From the NCBI GenBank assembly GCA_041687455.1, contig JAWLBY010000031.1:1-37781 (forward strand): a stretch of 37,781 nt of DNA, written 5' to 3'. The notes under the pieces are model-generated. The model made no database searches. It saw nothing but the letters and a program-made list of their open reading frames with translations, and was not told the origin of the DNA. How positions within the stretch are numbered: position 1 is the stretch's first letter; every line of letters starts with the position of its first letter. Positions 31,137 to 37,781 of the stretch are shown here, one piece after another. The DNA is from JAWLBY01 sp041687455. GTDB taxonomy: Bacteria > Pseudomonadota > Gammaproteobacteria > Xanthomonadales > Xanthomonadaceae. A program made the translations under genes and the position numbers.

Positions 31137-31358
31137 ATGAGCCTGCTGCGCATCCTTGCCTTCGTGCTGATCATCGCCGGCGCCGTCGCGCTCGCCTACG
31201 GCGGATTCTCGTTCACCCGCGAAACGCACAGCGCCAAGCTTGGTCCGTTCGAGTTCGCGGTGCAGGAGAAAGAGCGCGTCGAACTGCCGCGCTGGCTCGC
31301 GATCGGCGCCATCGCGGTCGGCGGACTGGTGCTGCTGGTCAGCGGCCGCAAGAGCTGA
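31137..31358 (+). CDS. Small two-helix membrane protein
   Basis: A 73-residue protein with two predicted membrane helices (about 4-25 and 52-69) separated by a charged stretch containing FTRETHSAKLGPFEFAVQEK, and a basic C-terminus (SGRKS). This pattern, with the TRETH and KLGP motifs, recurs in small uncharacterised proteobacterial membrane proteins, but I cannot name a function. AGGAG lies five bases before the ATG, and a GATAGC -10-like hexamer is at 31105-31110, so the gene looks real and independently transcribed. It lies downstream of the TonB receptor on the same strand; a role in iron uptake is not shown. Confidence 0.75.
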   Translation: MSLLRILAFVLIIAGAVALAYGGFSFTRETHSAKLGPFEFAVQEKERVELPRWLAIGAIAVGGLVLLVSGRKS

Positions 31359-31466
31359 ACTCGGCGATGCAGACGACCTGAAGCGGTGCCGACCGCACGG
31401 CCGGCGGGTCGCTGCACCGTTCCGTCGAAGCGGTAGGCTGCCGGCACCCTCGCCGGACGCGCACCG

Positions 31467-31607
31467 ATGCCCTCGATCGAAACTGCCCGCCGCGGCGAGT
31501 TCCGCCGCATCTACCGCCAGCTCGACCGCCGCTGCCTGCTGCCACAGGTGCCGGTGATCATGAGTGAGGGAGATTCGCTGCCGGTGCAGAAGGCCCATCC
31601 GGCCTGA
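31467..31607 (+). CDS. Possible 46-residue small protein
   Basis: ATG to TGA encodes 46 residues beginning MPSIETARRGEFRRIYRQLD, arginine-rich in the first half and acidic to neutral later. Nearly every codon in the first 25 ends in G or C, like the neighbouring genes, and a TAGGCT -10-like hexamer (31434-31439) stands 27 bases before the ATG. Against it, there is no Shine-Dalgarno and I recognise no family. Without this ORF, 31359-31711 would be a gene-free gap of about 350 bases. I regard it as a candidate, either a true small gene or a remnant. Confidence 0.35.
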   Translation: MPSIETARRGEFRRIYRQLDRRCLLPQVPVIMSEGDSLPVQKAHPA

Positions 31608-31677
31608 TCGACCCGACTGTCACGACGCGGCCGAGACTCGGTGCGATCGAGGCTTCGATCGGCCGTCCGGAAGATGC

Positions 31678-31683
31678 GATAGT
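31678..31683 (+). promoter_or_regulatory. -10-like GATAGT ahead of the RDD gene
   Basis: GATAGT lies 28 bases before the ATG at 31712. AGAGGG at 31701-31706 is the ribosome binding site. Together they favour that ATG over the in-frame GTG at 31682. Confidence 0.4.
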
Positions 31684-31711
31684 GACTGGATCGATCCAGC
31701 AGAGGGCCGTG

Positions 31712-32197
31712 ATGAACAGCGAATCGGCGAAGCCAGCGACGTGGCGCTACATGGGATTCTGGGATCGCCTGATCGCCAGCCTGCTCGACAACCTGCTTCT
31801 ATTGGTCGTGATCGTGCCGTTGACGCTCGCAACCTACGGCATGGACTATCTGCTGAACCCGGAACCGGTGCAGGGACCGGTCGACCTGCTGCTGACCTAC
31901 GTGCTGCCGATCGTGTTCGTGCTGGCATTCTGGGTCGCCTGGCAGGCCACGCCCGGCAAGATGCTGTTCGGCGGCATCATCGTCGATGCGACGACCGGCG
32001 CGCGGCCTCGCCCGTGGCAATGGGCCGTGCGCTACCTCGGCTATTTCGTTTCGCTGCTGCCGCTCGGGCTCGGCTTCATCTGGGTCGGCATCGATCCGCG
32101 CAAGCAGGGCTGGCATGACAAACTGGCGCGAACCGTGGTCATCCATCGCGGCACGCGCGGCCCGCTGGCCGACCTGTCCCCTGCTCCGCGCAACTGA
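31712..32197 (+). CDS. RDD family membrane protein
   Basis: A 161-residue protein with an RDD domain. The eponymous arginine and two aspartates are visible: FWDRLIASLLDNLLL has R and D in the first helix, and a later Asp lies in VDATTG. Three to four membrane segments are predicted, and the family's GKMLFGGIIVDATTG and a closing KQGWHDKLARTVVI block are clear. RDD proteins are of broadly unknown function, some proposed as transporters or as helpers for membrane and sodium homeostasis. AGAGGG five bases before the ATG sets the start. The lipoprotein gene begins 12 bases after this stop, so the two are probably co-transcribed. Confidence 0.9.
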   Translation: MNSESAKPATWRYMGFWDRLIASLLDNLLLLVVIVPLTLATYGMDYLLNPEPVQGPVDLLLTYVLPIVFVLAFWVAWQATPGKMLFGGIIVDATTGARPRPWQWAVRYLGYFVSLLPLGLGFIWVGIDPRKQGWHDKLARTVVIHRGTRGPLADLSPAPRN

Positions 32198-32209
32198 CGA
32201 GGAACTCCG

Positions 32210-32410
32210 ATGAAAGCGATCCTGCCACTGCTGCTTGCAGTGACGCTGCTCGGTGCCGGCTGCGATGCACCGAAACGGCCGGCGACCGAGCAGGACAAGG
32301 CGCTGCAGCGGGCCATCGAGCAGCCGCAACAGAAGGCGCGCGACGTCGAACGGCAACTGCAGCAGGATTCGCAACGCAAGCGTCAGGAGATCGACGCGCA
32401 GGGCGGCTGA
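32210..32410 (+). CDS. Small putative lipoprotein
   Basis: A 66-residue protein with a hydrophobic signal (residues 4-17) ending at a lipobox-like LLGAGC. Cys18 would be lipidated, although the -3 residue is Gly rather than the usual Leu. The mature part is short, highly charged and glutamine-rich (about residues 28-66) and looks like a single helix or coiled coil. GAGGA lies six bases before the ATG. It follows the RDD gene by 12 bases. No function can be assigned; it may associate with the envelope through its acyl group. Confidence 0.75.
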   Translation: MKAILPLLLAVTLLGAGCDAPKRPATEQDKALQRAIEQPQQKARDVERQLQQDSQRKRQEIDAQGG

Positions 32411-32654
32411 GCGGAGGCAGGTTCATCCGCCTGCTTCGACGCTCGCACGACATTAGGCGGGAACTGCGCCGATCCGACCCGGCATGGCGCGCAGTGCGCG
32501 TTGCCGAAGAACCGATCTCGCGGCGGCGTTCGACAGTCAGTTGCTCACGCTGAGGGTGCGGCCGAGCGCGTCCGAACCGGCGAACCACGGCCGCGACAGC
32601 CCCGGACCACATCCGCGGCACCGGCGAACGATCGCCGGCGCCGCCGCGCATTCG

Positions 32655-34931
32655 CTACTCGACGGTCGCCGGCAGCAGACGTTCGCGCTCGGACTGTGCC
32701 TCGACGTGCAGTTGCGCGTCGCGCACCGAAACGTCGACCCGACCGCCTTCGGCCAGCGCACCGAACAGCAGTTCGTCGGCGAGCTTGCGCTTGATCTGCT
32801 CCTGGATCACGCGGGCCATCGGCCGCGCGCCCATTGCCGGGTCGAAACCGTGCTCGGCCAGCCAGCGCCGCGCCTCGGAATCGACGTTCAGCGCCACGTG
32901 CTTCTCGTGCAACTGGCTCTCGAGCTCGATCACGAACTTGTCGACCACCCGCAGGATGTGATCGAAATCGAGCGCGTGGAACTGGATCACCGCGTCCAGC
33001 CGGTTGCGGAACTCCGGCGTGAAGGTCTTGCGGATCACCTCCATCGCATCGGTCGAATGATCCTGCATCGTGAAGCCGATCGAGCGCCGCGCCGCCTGCG
33101 CCGCACCGGCGTTGGTCGTCATGACCAGCACCACGTTGCGGAAATTCGCCTCGCGGCCGTTGGTGTCGGTCAGCACGCCACGGTCCATCACCTGCAGCAG
33201 GATGTTGAACACGTCCGGATGCGCCTTCTCGATCTCGTCGAGCAGCAGCACCGCGTGCGGCGTCTTGACGATCTTCTCGGTCAGCAGGCCGCCCTGGTCG
33301 AAGCCGACGTAGCCCGGCGGTGCGCCGATCAGGCGCGACACCGAATGCGGCTCCATGTACTCGGACATGTCGAAGCGGATCAGCTCGATGCCGAGCTGCA
33401 TCGCGAGCTGCCGGGTCACTTCGGTCTTGCCGACGCCGGTCGGGCCGGCGAACAGGAAGTTGCCGATCGGCTTGTCCGGATTGGCGAGCCCGGAACGCGC
33501 CATCTTGATCGCCGCGGCCAGCGAGTCGATCGCCTCGTCCTGGCCGAACACGACCATCTTCAGGTTGCGGTCGAGGTTGCGCAGCACGTCGCGGTCGGAG
33601 GCCGACACCTGCTTCGGCGGGATGCGCGCCATCCGGGCGACGATGTATTCGATCTCCGATACGTCGACAATCTGCTTGCGCTGGTCTTCCGGTAGCAGCC
33701 GCTGCCGCGCACCGGCCTCGTCGATGACGTCGATCGCCTTGTCCGGCAGCAACCGGTCGGCGATGTGCTTGACCGACAGATCGACCGCCGCCTTCAGCGC
33801 ATCGGCGGCGTACTCGACCTGGTGGTGCTGCTCGAAGCGCGTCTTCAGACCGTTCAGGATCTCGATTGTCTCGGCGATCGACGGCTCGACGACGTCGATC
33901 TTCTGGAAGCGCCGTGCCAGCGCGCGATCCTTCTCGAACACGCCGCGGTATTCCTGGAAGGTCGTCGAGCCGATGCAGCGCAGCTCGCCGGACGCCAGCA
34001 CCGGCTTGATCAGGTTCGACGCATCCATCGTGCCGCCCGAGGCCGAGCCGGCGCCGATGATGGTGTGGATCTCGTCGATGAACAGGATCGCGTTCGGCTG
34101 CTTCTTGAGCTGGCCGATCACCGCCTTCAGGCGCTTCTCGAAATCGCCGCGGTACTTGGTGCCGGCCACCAGTGCGCCGAGATCGAGCGCGTAGATCACG
34201 CAGTCCTCGAGCACCTTCGGCACCTGCCGGTCGACGATCCGCTTGGCCAGCCCTTCGGCCAGCGCGGTCTTGCCGACGCCGGCCTCGCCGACGTACAGCG
34301 GATTGTTCTTGCGCCGGCGGCACAGCACCTGGATCGTGCGTTCGATCTCCTCGCTGCGGCCGATCAACGGATCGATCTTGCCTTCCGCCGCGAGCACGTT
34401 CAGGTTGGCCGCGTATTCGGTCAGCGGGTTGCCGCTCTTGCCTTCCTCGGCCTCCGGATCGCGGCTGACCTCGCCTTCGACCCGCTGCGGCTCGCCGCCG
34501 AGCTTGGCCACGCCATGCGAGATGTAGTTGACGACGTCGAGCCGGGTGATTTCCTGCTGATTCAGGAAATAGACCGCGTGTGAGTCCTTTTCACCGAAGA
34601 TTGCCACCAGCACGTTGGCACCGGTCACTTCCTTCTTGCCCGACGACTGCACGTGGTACACGGCCCGCTGCAGCACGCGCTGGAAGCCCAGCGTCGGCTG
34701 CGTGTCGCGGGTGTCGTCGGCCGGAAGCACCGGAACGGTCTCGGCAATGATGCCGCGCAGGTCCACCGACAACCGCGCGACATCGCAGCGGCAGGCGCGA
34801 AGCACCGCCAGTGCCGAGGGGTTATCCAACAACGCGAGCAGCAGATGCTCGACGGTCATGAACTCGTGGCGGGCCTCCCGGGCCTGCTTGTAGCACTGAC
34901 CGATGCTGTACTCGAGATCCTTGCTGAACAT
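32655..34931 (-). CDS. clpA: ATP-dependent Clp protease ATPase subunit ClpA
   Basis: A 758-residue class I Clp/Hsp100 unfoldase (E. coli 758). It has an N-terminal double Clp_N domain, a first AAA+ module with Walker A GEAGVGKT near residue 218 and Walker B ILFIDEIH, and a second AAA+ module with Walker A GPTGVGKT near 495 and Walker B VLLLDEIE. It lacks ClpB's long middle coiled coil. The D2 C-terminal region should carry the ClpP-binding loop. ClpA unfolds substrates and feeds them to ClpP; with the adaptor ClpS, encoded 132 bases upstream, it degrades N-degron proteins. GAGG is seven bases before the ATG. No ClpP gene is in this window. Confidence 0.98.
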   Translation of the reverse strand: MFSKDLEYSIGQCYKQAREARHEFMTVEHLLLALLDNPSALAVLRACRCDVARLSVDLRGIIAETVPVLPADDTRDTQPTLGFQRVLQRAVYHVQSSGKKEVTGANVLVAIFGEKDSHAVYFLNQQEITRLDVVNYISHGVAKLGGEPQRVEGEVSRDPEAEEGKSGNPLTEYAANLNVLAAEGKIDPLIGRSEEIERTIQVLCRRRKNNPLYVGEAGVGKTALAEGLAKRIVDRQVPKVLEDCVIYALDLGALVAGTKYRGDFEKRLKAVIGQLKKQPNAILFIDEIHTIIGAGSASGGTMDASNLIKPVLASGELRCIGSTTFQEYRGVFEKDRALARRFQKIDVVEPSIAETIEILNGLKTRFEQHHQVEYAADALKAAVDLSVKHIADRLLPDKAIDVIDEAGARQRLLPEDQRKQIVDVSEIEYIVARMARIPPKQVSASDRDVLRNLDRNLKMVVFGQDEAIDSLAAAIKMARSGLANPDKPIGNFLFAGPTGVGKTEVTRQLAMQLGIELIRFDMSEYMEPHSVSRLIGAPPGYVGFDQGGLLTEKIVKTPHAVLLLDEIEKAHPDVFNILLQVMDRGVLTDTNGREANFRNVVLVMTTNAGAAQAARRSIGFTMQDHSTDAMEVIRKTFTPEFRNRLDAVIQFHALDFDHILRVVDKFVIELESQLHEKHVALNVDSEARRWLAEHGFDPAMGARPMARVIQEQIKRKLADELLFGALAEGGRVDVSVRDAQLHVEAQSERERLLPATVE

Positions 34932-35063
34932 GTCGGAGCCTCAACTGACAGGGCGGTGCCGGTGGGCCCGGCAAGCGCCGAAAGGGCAACGGGCTGATGC
35001 GTACGTTCGCAGGTCCCGTGGAAGGTGTGATTGCAGTGGTGTCGACTCCCGATATGTGGGCGC

Positions 35064-35393
35064 TCAGGCAGGTTCCATAGTGCACATCAGCGGGTGCTGG
35101 TGGTGCCGCGAGAAATCGTTGACCTGGGCTACCTTCGTTTCTGCCACTTCGCGTGTGAATACGCCGCAAATTCCCCGGCCTCGGGTGTGAACGTGGAGCA
35201 TGATCTGGGTCGCGCGTTCACGATTCATCGAGAAGAAGATCTGCAGCACCTCAACGACGAAATCCATCGGTGTGTAGTCGTCGTTCAGCAGAATGACCTG
35301 AAACAGCGGAGGCCGTTCGACCGCCGGTCGTGCCGGTTCGACCGCTATGCCATGTTCGTGTTCGTGCTCGTGTTCGGGGTTTCGTTGGCTCAT
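35064..35393 (-). CDS. clpS: ClpS adaptor for N-end rule substrates
   Basis: A 109-residue adaptor that hands proteins with destabilising N-terminal residues to ClpA. The binding-pocket residues are conserved: N37-D38-D39 with YTPM (LLNDDYTPMDFV), the VEVLQIFF helix, and H67 (LHVHTRG), followed by GVFTREVAETKVAQV. The flexible N-terminal extension, needed to inhibit or activate ClpA in E. coli, carries an unusual EHEHEHEHG run at 7-15 that might bind metal. It is the first gene of the clpS-clpA pair. The ATG lies six bases after a TATGAT -10 element, with no Shine-Dalgarno, so the message may be leaderless. Confidence 0.97.
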   Translation of the reverse strand: MSQRNPEHEHEHEHGIAVEPARPAVERPPLFQVILLNDDYTPMDFVVEVLQIFFSMNRERATQIMLHVHTRGRGICGVFTREVAETKVAQVNDFSRHHQHPLMCTMEPA

Positions 35394-35399
35394 GGGGCC

Positions 35400-35427
35400 A
35401 TCATAGCGCCGCCATCGGCCGGTCCAA
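35400..35427 (-). promoter_or_regulatory. Sigma70-like promoter of clpS, probably leaderless
   Basis: On the - strand TTGGAC (35427 to 35422), a 16-base spacer and TATGAT (35405 to 35400) form a good promoter. Only six bases separate the -10 from the clpS ATG, so the predicted start is at or within a base or two of the A of the start codon. Confidence 0.65.
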
Positions 35428-35446
35428 GCGGCCAGCCGGGCTCGTG

Positions 35447-35452
35447 TACCAT
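35447..35452 (+). promoter_or_regulatory. -10-like TACCAT close to the Nudix start
   Basis: TACCAT lies six bases before the ATG at 35459, with no Shine-Dalgarno between. A leaderless transcript would be predicted, mirroring clpS on the other strand. No good -35 is visible. Confidence 0.35.
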
Positions 35453-35458
35453 TCGGCC

Positions 35459-35974
35459 ATGCTGCATCCCAAGACCACTGCCGGCCTGCGCCCGGCCGAA
35501 GCGAGCACGACCGTCGCCGGTCGCCGGGCGGTGTTCCGCCCGGATGTCACGGTCGCGTCGGTGATCGCCGACGGCTGCGGCCGCTTCCTGCTGATCGAGG
35601 AACAGGTCCGCGGCCGACGGGTGCTGAACCAGCCGGCCGGCCACCTCGAACGCGGCGAGACATTGGTCGAGGCCGCGATCCGCGAAACGCTCGAGGAGTC
35701 CGCCTGGGAAGTCGAGCCGGAAGCGCTGGTCGGCACCTACCAGTGGACTGCGCCGGACGGCACCGACTTCCTGCGCTTCGCGTTCTGCGCCCGCGCGTTG
35801 CGCCATCACCCGGACCGCCCGCTGGACAACGGCATCGTCGCCGCGATGTGGCTGACACTCGACGAACTGCGCGAGCGGCGCGCCGACCTGCGCAGCCCGC
35901 TGGTGCTGACCGCAGTCGAGGACTATCTGGCCGGAACCCGCGTTCCGCTGAGCGCGGTGCGCTGGATCGGATGA
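35459..35974 (+). CDS. Nudix hydrolase (NudJ-like)
   Basis: A 171-residue Nudix enzyme. The Nudix box is clear: GHLERGETLVEAAIRETLEE, followed by SAWEV. The conserved glycine of the REUXEEXGU consensus is thus an alanine (EESA). Metal-binding glutamates are intact. The segments PDVTVASVIADGCGRFLLIEE and LNQPAGHLE and the ending block resemble NudJ/YmfB-like phosphatases, which act on thiamine or nucleoside di- and triphosphates. It overlaps mnmA by ATGA, the classic operon coupling seen for Nudix-mnmA-hflD in Pseudomonas. There is no Shine-Dalgarno, but a -10-like element lies just upstream. Substrate is not assignable from sequence. Confidence 0.9.
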   Translation: MLHPKTTAGLRPAEASTTVAGRRAVFRPDVTVASVIADGCGRFLLIEEQVRGRRVLNQPAGHLERGETLVEAAIRETLEESAWEVEPEALVGTYQWTAPDGTDFLRFAFCARALRHHPDRPLDNGIVAAMWLTLDELRERRADLRSPLVLTAVEDYLAGTRVPLSAVRWIG

Positions 35975-37083
35975 GCGCGGACGTCATCGTCGGAATATCC
36001 GGCGGGGTCGATTCCGCGGTGGCGGCGCTGCTGCTGCAGCAGCAGGGCCACGCGGTCGCCGGCCTGTTCATGAAGAACTGGGAAGACGACGGCAGCGGAC
36101 AGTGCCGGGCCGAGCACGACCGCCGCGATGCACTGCAGGTCTGCGCCCGACTCGGCATCCCGTTCCACCATGCCAACTTCAGCCGCGAGTACTGGGACAG
36201 CGTGTTCGAGCACTTCCTGTCCGAATACCGGGCCGGACGCACGCCGAACCCCGACATCCTGTGCAACCGCGAGATCAAGTTCCGCAGCTTTCTCGATCAC
36301 GCCCGCGCGCTCGGCGCGCGGCGGATCGCGACCGGCCATTACGCGCGGATCGACCAGTGCGACGGCCGCTTCCGGCTGCTGCGCGGGATCGATCGCAACA
36401 AGGACCAGAGCTACTTCCTGTATACGCTCGGCCAGGAAGCGCTGTCGTCGACGCTGTTCCCGGTCGGCGAACTGCACAAGCCGGCGGTCCGCGCGCTGGC
36501 CGAAGCGGCCGGACTGCCGGTGCACGCGAAGAAGGATTCGACCGGCATCTGTTTCATCGGCGAACGCGATTTCCGCCGGTTCCTGGCCACCTGGCTGCCG
36601 GCCCGGCCAGGTGAGATCCACGATCCGGACGGCGTCGTGCTCGGCGAACATGCCGGCGTCTTCTACTACACGCTCGGCCAGCGCGAGGGACTGAACCTCG
36701 GTGGCGTGCGTGGCCGGCCGCAGGCGCCGTGGTACGTGGTCGGCAAGGACGTGCCGCGCAACGTGCTGTATGTCGACCAGGGCCACGACAGCCGCTACCT
36801 GCAGTCGACGATGCTGCAGGCCGCCGAGATCACCTGGACCGCCGGCGCCCCGCCCGCCCGCGAGTTCGCCTGCACTGCAAAGACCCGCTACCGGCAACAG
36901 GATGAGCCATGCGAGGTCTCGGTGGGCGACAATGGACGGCTGACGGTGCGGTTTTCCGTTCCGCAGCGCGCGGTCACACCCGGCCAGTCGGTCGTGTTCT
37001 ACCGCGATGCCGAATGCCTCGGCGGCGCGGTGATCCAGCAGACCGACGCGCCGCTCGAACAACGACTGCAGGAGGTTGCGTGA
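35971..37083 (+). CDS. mnmA: tRNA 2-thiouridylase MnmA
   Basis: A 370-residue PP-loop enzyme that thiolates U34 of tRNA-Lys, -Glu and -Gln. The ATP-pyrophosphatase motif GISGGVDS is at residues 8-15. The two catalytic cysteines are C98 (PNPDILCNREIKF) and C194 (DSTGICFIGERDF). The tRNA-binding stretches KDQSYFLYTL, GKDVPRN and QREGLNLGG are present, and a beta-barrel C-terminal domain follows. It should work with the TusBCDE sulfur relay, not seen here. It overlaps the Nudix stop by ATGA and the following hflD by GTGA, so the three genes form a tight operon. Confidence 0.98.
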   Translation: MSADVIVGISGGVDSAVAALLLQQQGHAVAGLFMKNWEDDGSGQCRAEHDRRDALQVCARLGIPFHHANFSREYWDSVFEHFLSEYRAGRTPNPDILCNREIKFRSFLDHARALGARRIATGHYARIDQCDGRFRLLRGIDRNKDQSYFLYTLGQEALSSTLFPVGELHKPAVRALAEAAGLPVHAKKDSTGICFIGERDFRRFLATWLPARPGEIHDPDGVVLGEHAGVFYYTLGQREGLNLGGVRGRPQAPWYVVGKDVPRNVLYVDQGHDSRYLQSTMLQAAEITWTAGAPPAREFACTAKTRYRQQDEPCEVSVGDNGRLTVRFSVPQRAVTPGQSVVFYRDAECLGGAVIQQTDAPLEQRLQEVA

Positions 37084-37688
37084 AGGATCGCGCGCTCGCG
37101 CTCGCCGGGCTGGTCCAGGCGGTGGAACTGGTTACGAAGATCGCCAATCACGGCAGCGCCGATCCGGAGCCGCTGCAGGCCAGCATCGACAGCGTGTTCC
37201 GGCTAGACGCCGAGACGCCCGAGGCAGTGTTCGGCAGTGCGTCAGCGATGCGCAACGGCTTGCGCAGCCTGGTCGCGTGGCTCGAGGGAGGACAGCACGG
37301 CAACCGCATCGGTGCGAGGATCGCGCTGTCCGTGCTGCAGGTCGAGCGCAAGCTGGCCCGGCGGTCGGACCTGCTGCAGGCGATCGGCAGCGGCCTGTCC
37401 GACATCGACCGCCAGCGCAGTCACCTCGGACCGGTGCACAGCACCGTGCTCGGACGGCTCGGCGAGCTGTATGCCGAAACCGTCAGCCGACTGACGCCAC
37501 GGGTGCTGGTGCAGGGCAATCCGATGCATCTGTCGCAGGCCACCGTCGTCGCGCAGATCCGCGCCGTGCTGCTCGCCGCGGTGCGCTCGGCGGTGCTGTG
37601 GCGGCAGCTCGGCGGCAGCTACTGGGATCTGTTGCTGCGGCGGCGGGCGATCGTCGCGGCGGCGCGGGAGTGGTTGCAGGGCGGCTAG
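37080..37688 (+). CDS. hflD: High frequency lysogenization protein HflD
   Basis: A 202-residue, mostly helical, peripheral inner-membrane protein. In E. coli HflD (YcfC) binds phage lambda CII and promotes its degradation; its normal cell role is unclear. Family segments are present: ALAGLVQAVELVTKIAN, LRSLVAWLEGG, VLQVERKLARR, GNPMHLSQ and AVLWRQLGGSYWDLLLRRRAIV. The GTG start (GTGA) overlaps the mnmA stop. The gene order mnmA-hflD usually continues with purB, which would lie just right of the window. Length is typical (about 200-210). Confidence 0.93.
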   Translation: MKDRALALAGLVQAVELVTKIANHGSADPEPLQASIDSVFRLDAETPEAVFGSASAMRNGLRSLVAWLEGGQHGNRIGARIALSVLQVERKLARRSDLLQAIGSGLSDIDRQRSHLGPVHSTVLGRLGELYAETVSRLTPRVLVQGNPMHLSQATVVAQIRAVLLAAVRSAVLWRQLGGSYWDLLLRRRAIVAAAREWLQGG

Positions 37689-37781
37689 CAGCCTGTCGGA
37701 CTTGTCTCCCCACTCCCCGGAAAACACGTTCCGGACATTCTCGGGACGCTTCGGGATTCCGGCAGAGCGAGCGTCGGTCCC
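37689..37781. other. Terminal intergenic stretch, no gene
   Basis: The last 93 bases hold no ORF I can support. They begin with CTAGCAGCCTGTCGGACTTG, which resembles the end sequence of some insertion elements. The window stops too soon to tell. purB would be expected next from gene order. Confidence 0.4.

Overview
This is a GC-rich, gene-dense stretch of bacterial chromosome. Gene content and order point to a gammaproteobacterium, most likely in or near the Xanthomonadales/Lysobacterales. Four things suggest this: clpS-clpA lies beside an overlapping Nudix-mnmA-hflD run; there is a very large NAD-dependent glutamate dehydrogenase; the HU protein carries a lysine/alanine-rich arm; and the intergenic repeats are of kinds I associate with these genomes (heptad GGGATTC arrays, GGAGCGGCTTCAGCC REP-like units, and the ACTTTCTCTTG/CAAGAGAAAGT palindrome). 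No protein could be searched, so the placement is an inference.

Layout. Positions 1-5600 hold a CAAX-type membrane protease (-), an NmrA-like NAD(P)-binding protein (+), an octamer tandem repeat, epmA (-) and ligA (-). Positions 5800-11600, on the + strand, hold HMG-CoA lyase, a triple-PAS GGDEF-EAL protein, a GNAT acetyltransferase, a type II 3-hydroxyacyl-CoA dehydrogenase-like SDR, and the EF-P paralogue efpL. Positions 11700-18530 are a - strand NAD/nucleotide block: giant glutamate dehydrogenase, NAD kinase, 5'-nucleotidase. Positions 18790-22890 hold a histidine kinase overlapping a REC-DUF3369-GGDEF-EAL regulator. Positions 22890-23680 are a gene-free patch full of hairpins and REP-like units. 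Then come an HU protein and tag (both -).

Positions 24950-31030 are an iron-uptake unit: a Fur-like palindrome, a ferric-iron ABC transporter (binding protein, permease, ATPase, closely spaced or overlapping), then a second Fur-like palindrome and a TonB-dependent receptor. Positions 31130-32410 hold small membrane, RDD and lipoprotein genes. From 32655 to the end are clpA and clpS (-), and a Nudix-mnmA-hflD operon with ATGA and GTGA overlaps (+).

Working together: the receptor and ABC transporter probably carry ferric iron across both membranes under Fur control. The kinase-regulator pair probably links an envelope signal to c-di-GMP breakdown, because its GGDEF site is degenerate and its EAL site is intact; the PAS protein keeps both sites. 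ClpS feeds N-degron substrates to ClpA. EpmA modifies EF-P, which is not in this window, while EfpL is a separate paralogue with an arginine-tipped loop.

I found no rRNA, tRNA, CRISPR array, prophage, transposase or defence system. No clearly undescribed system is visible. The most unusual material is the repeat DNA: the octamer array, the heptad arrays abutting start codons, the hairpin cluster, and a divergent clpS/Nudix promoter region that looks leaderless on both sides.
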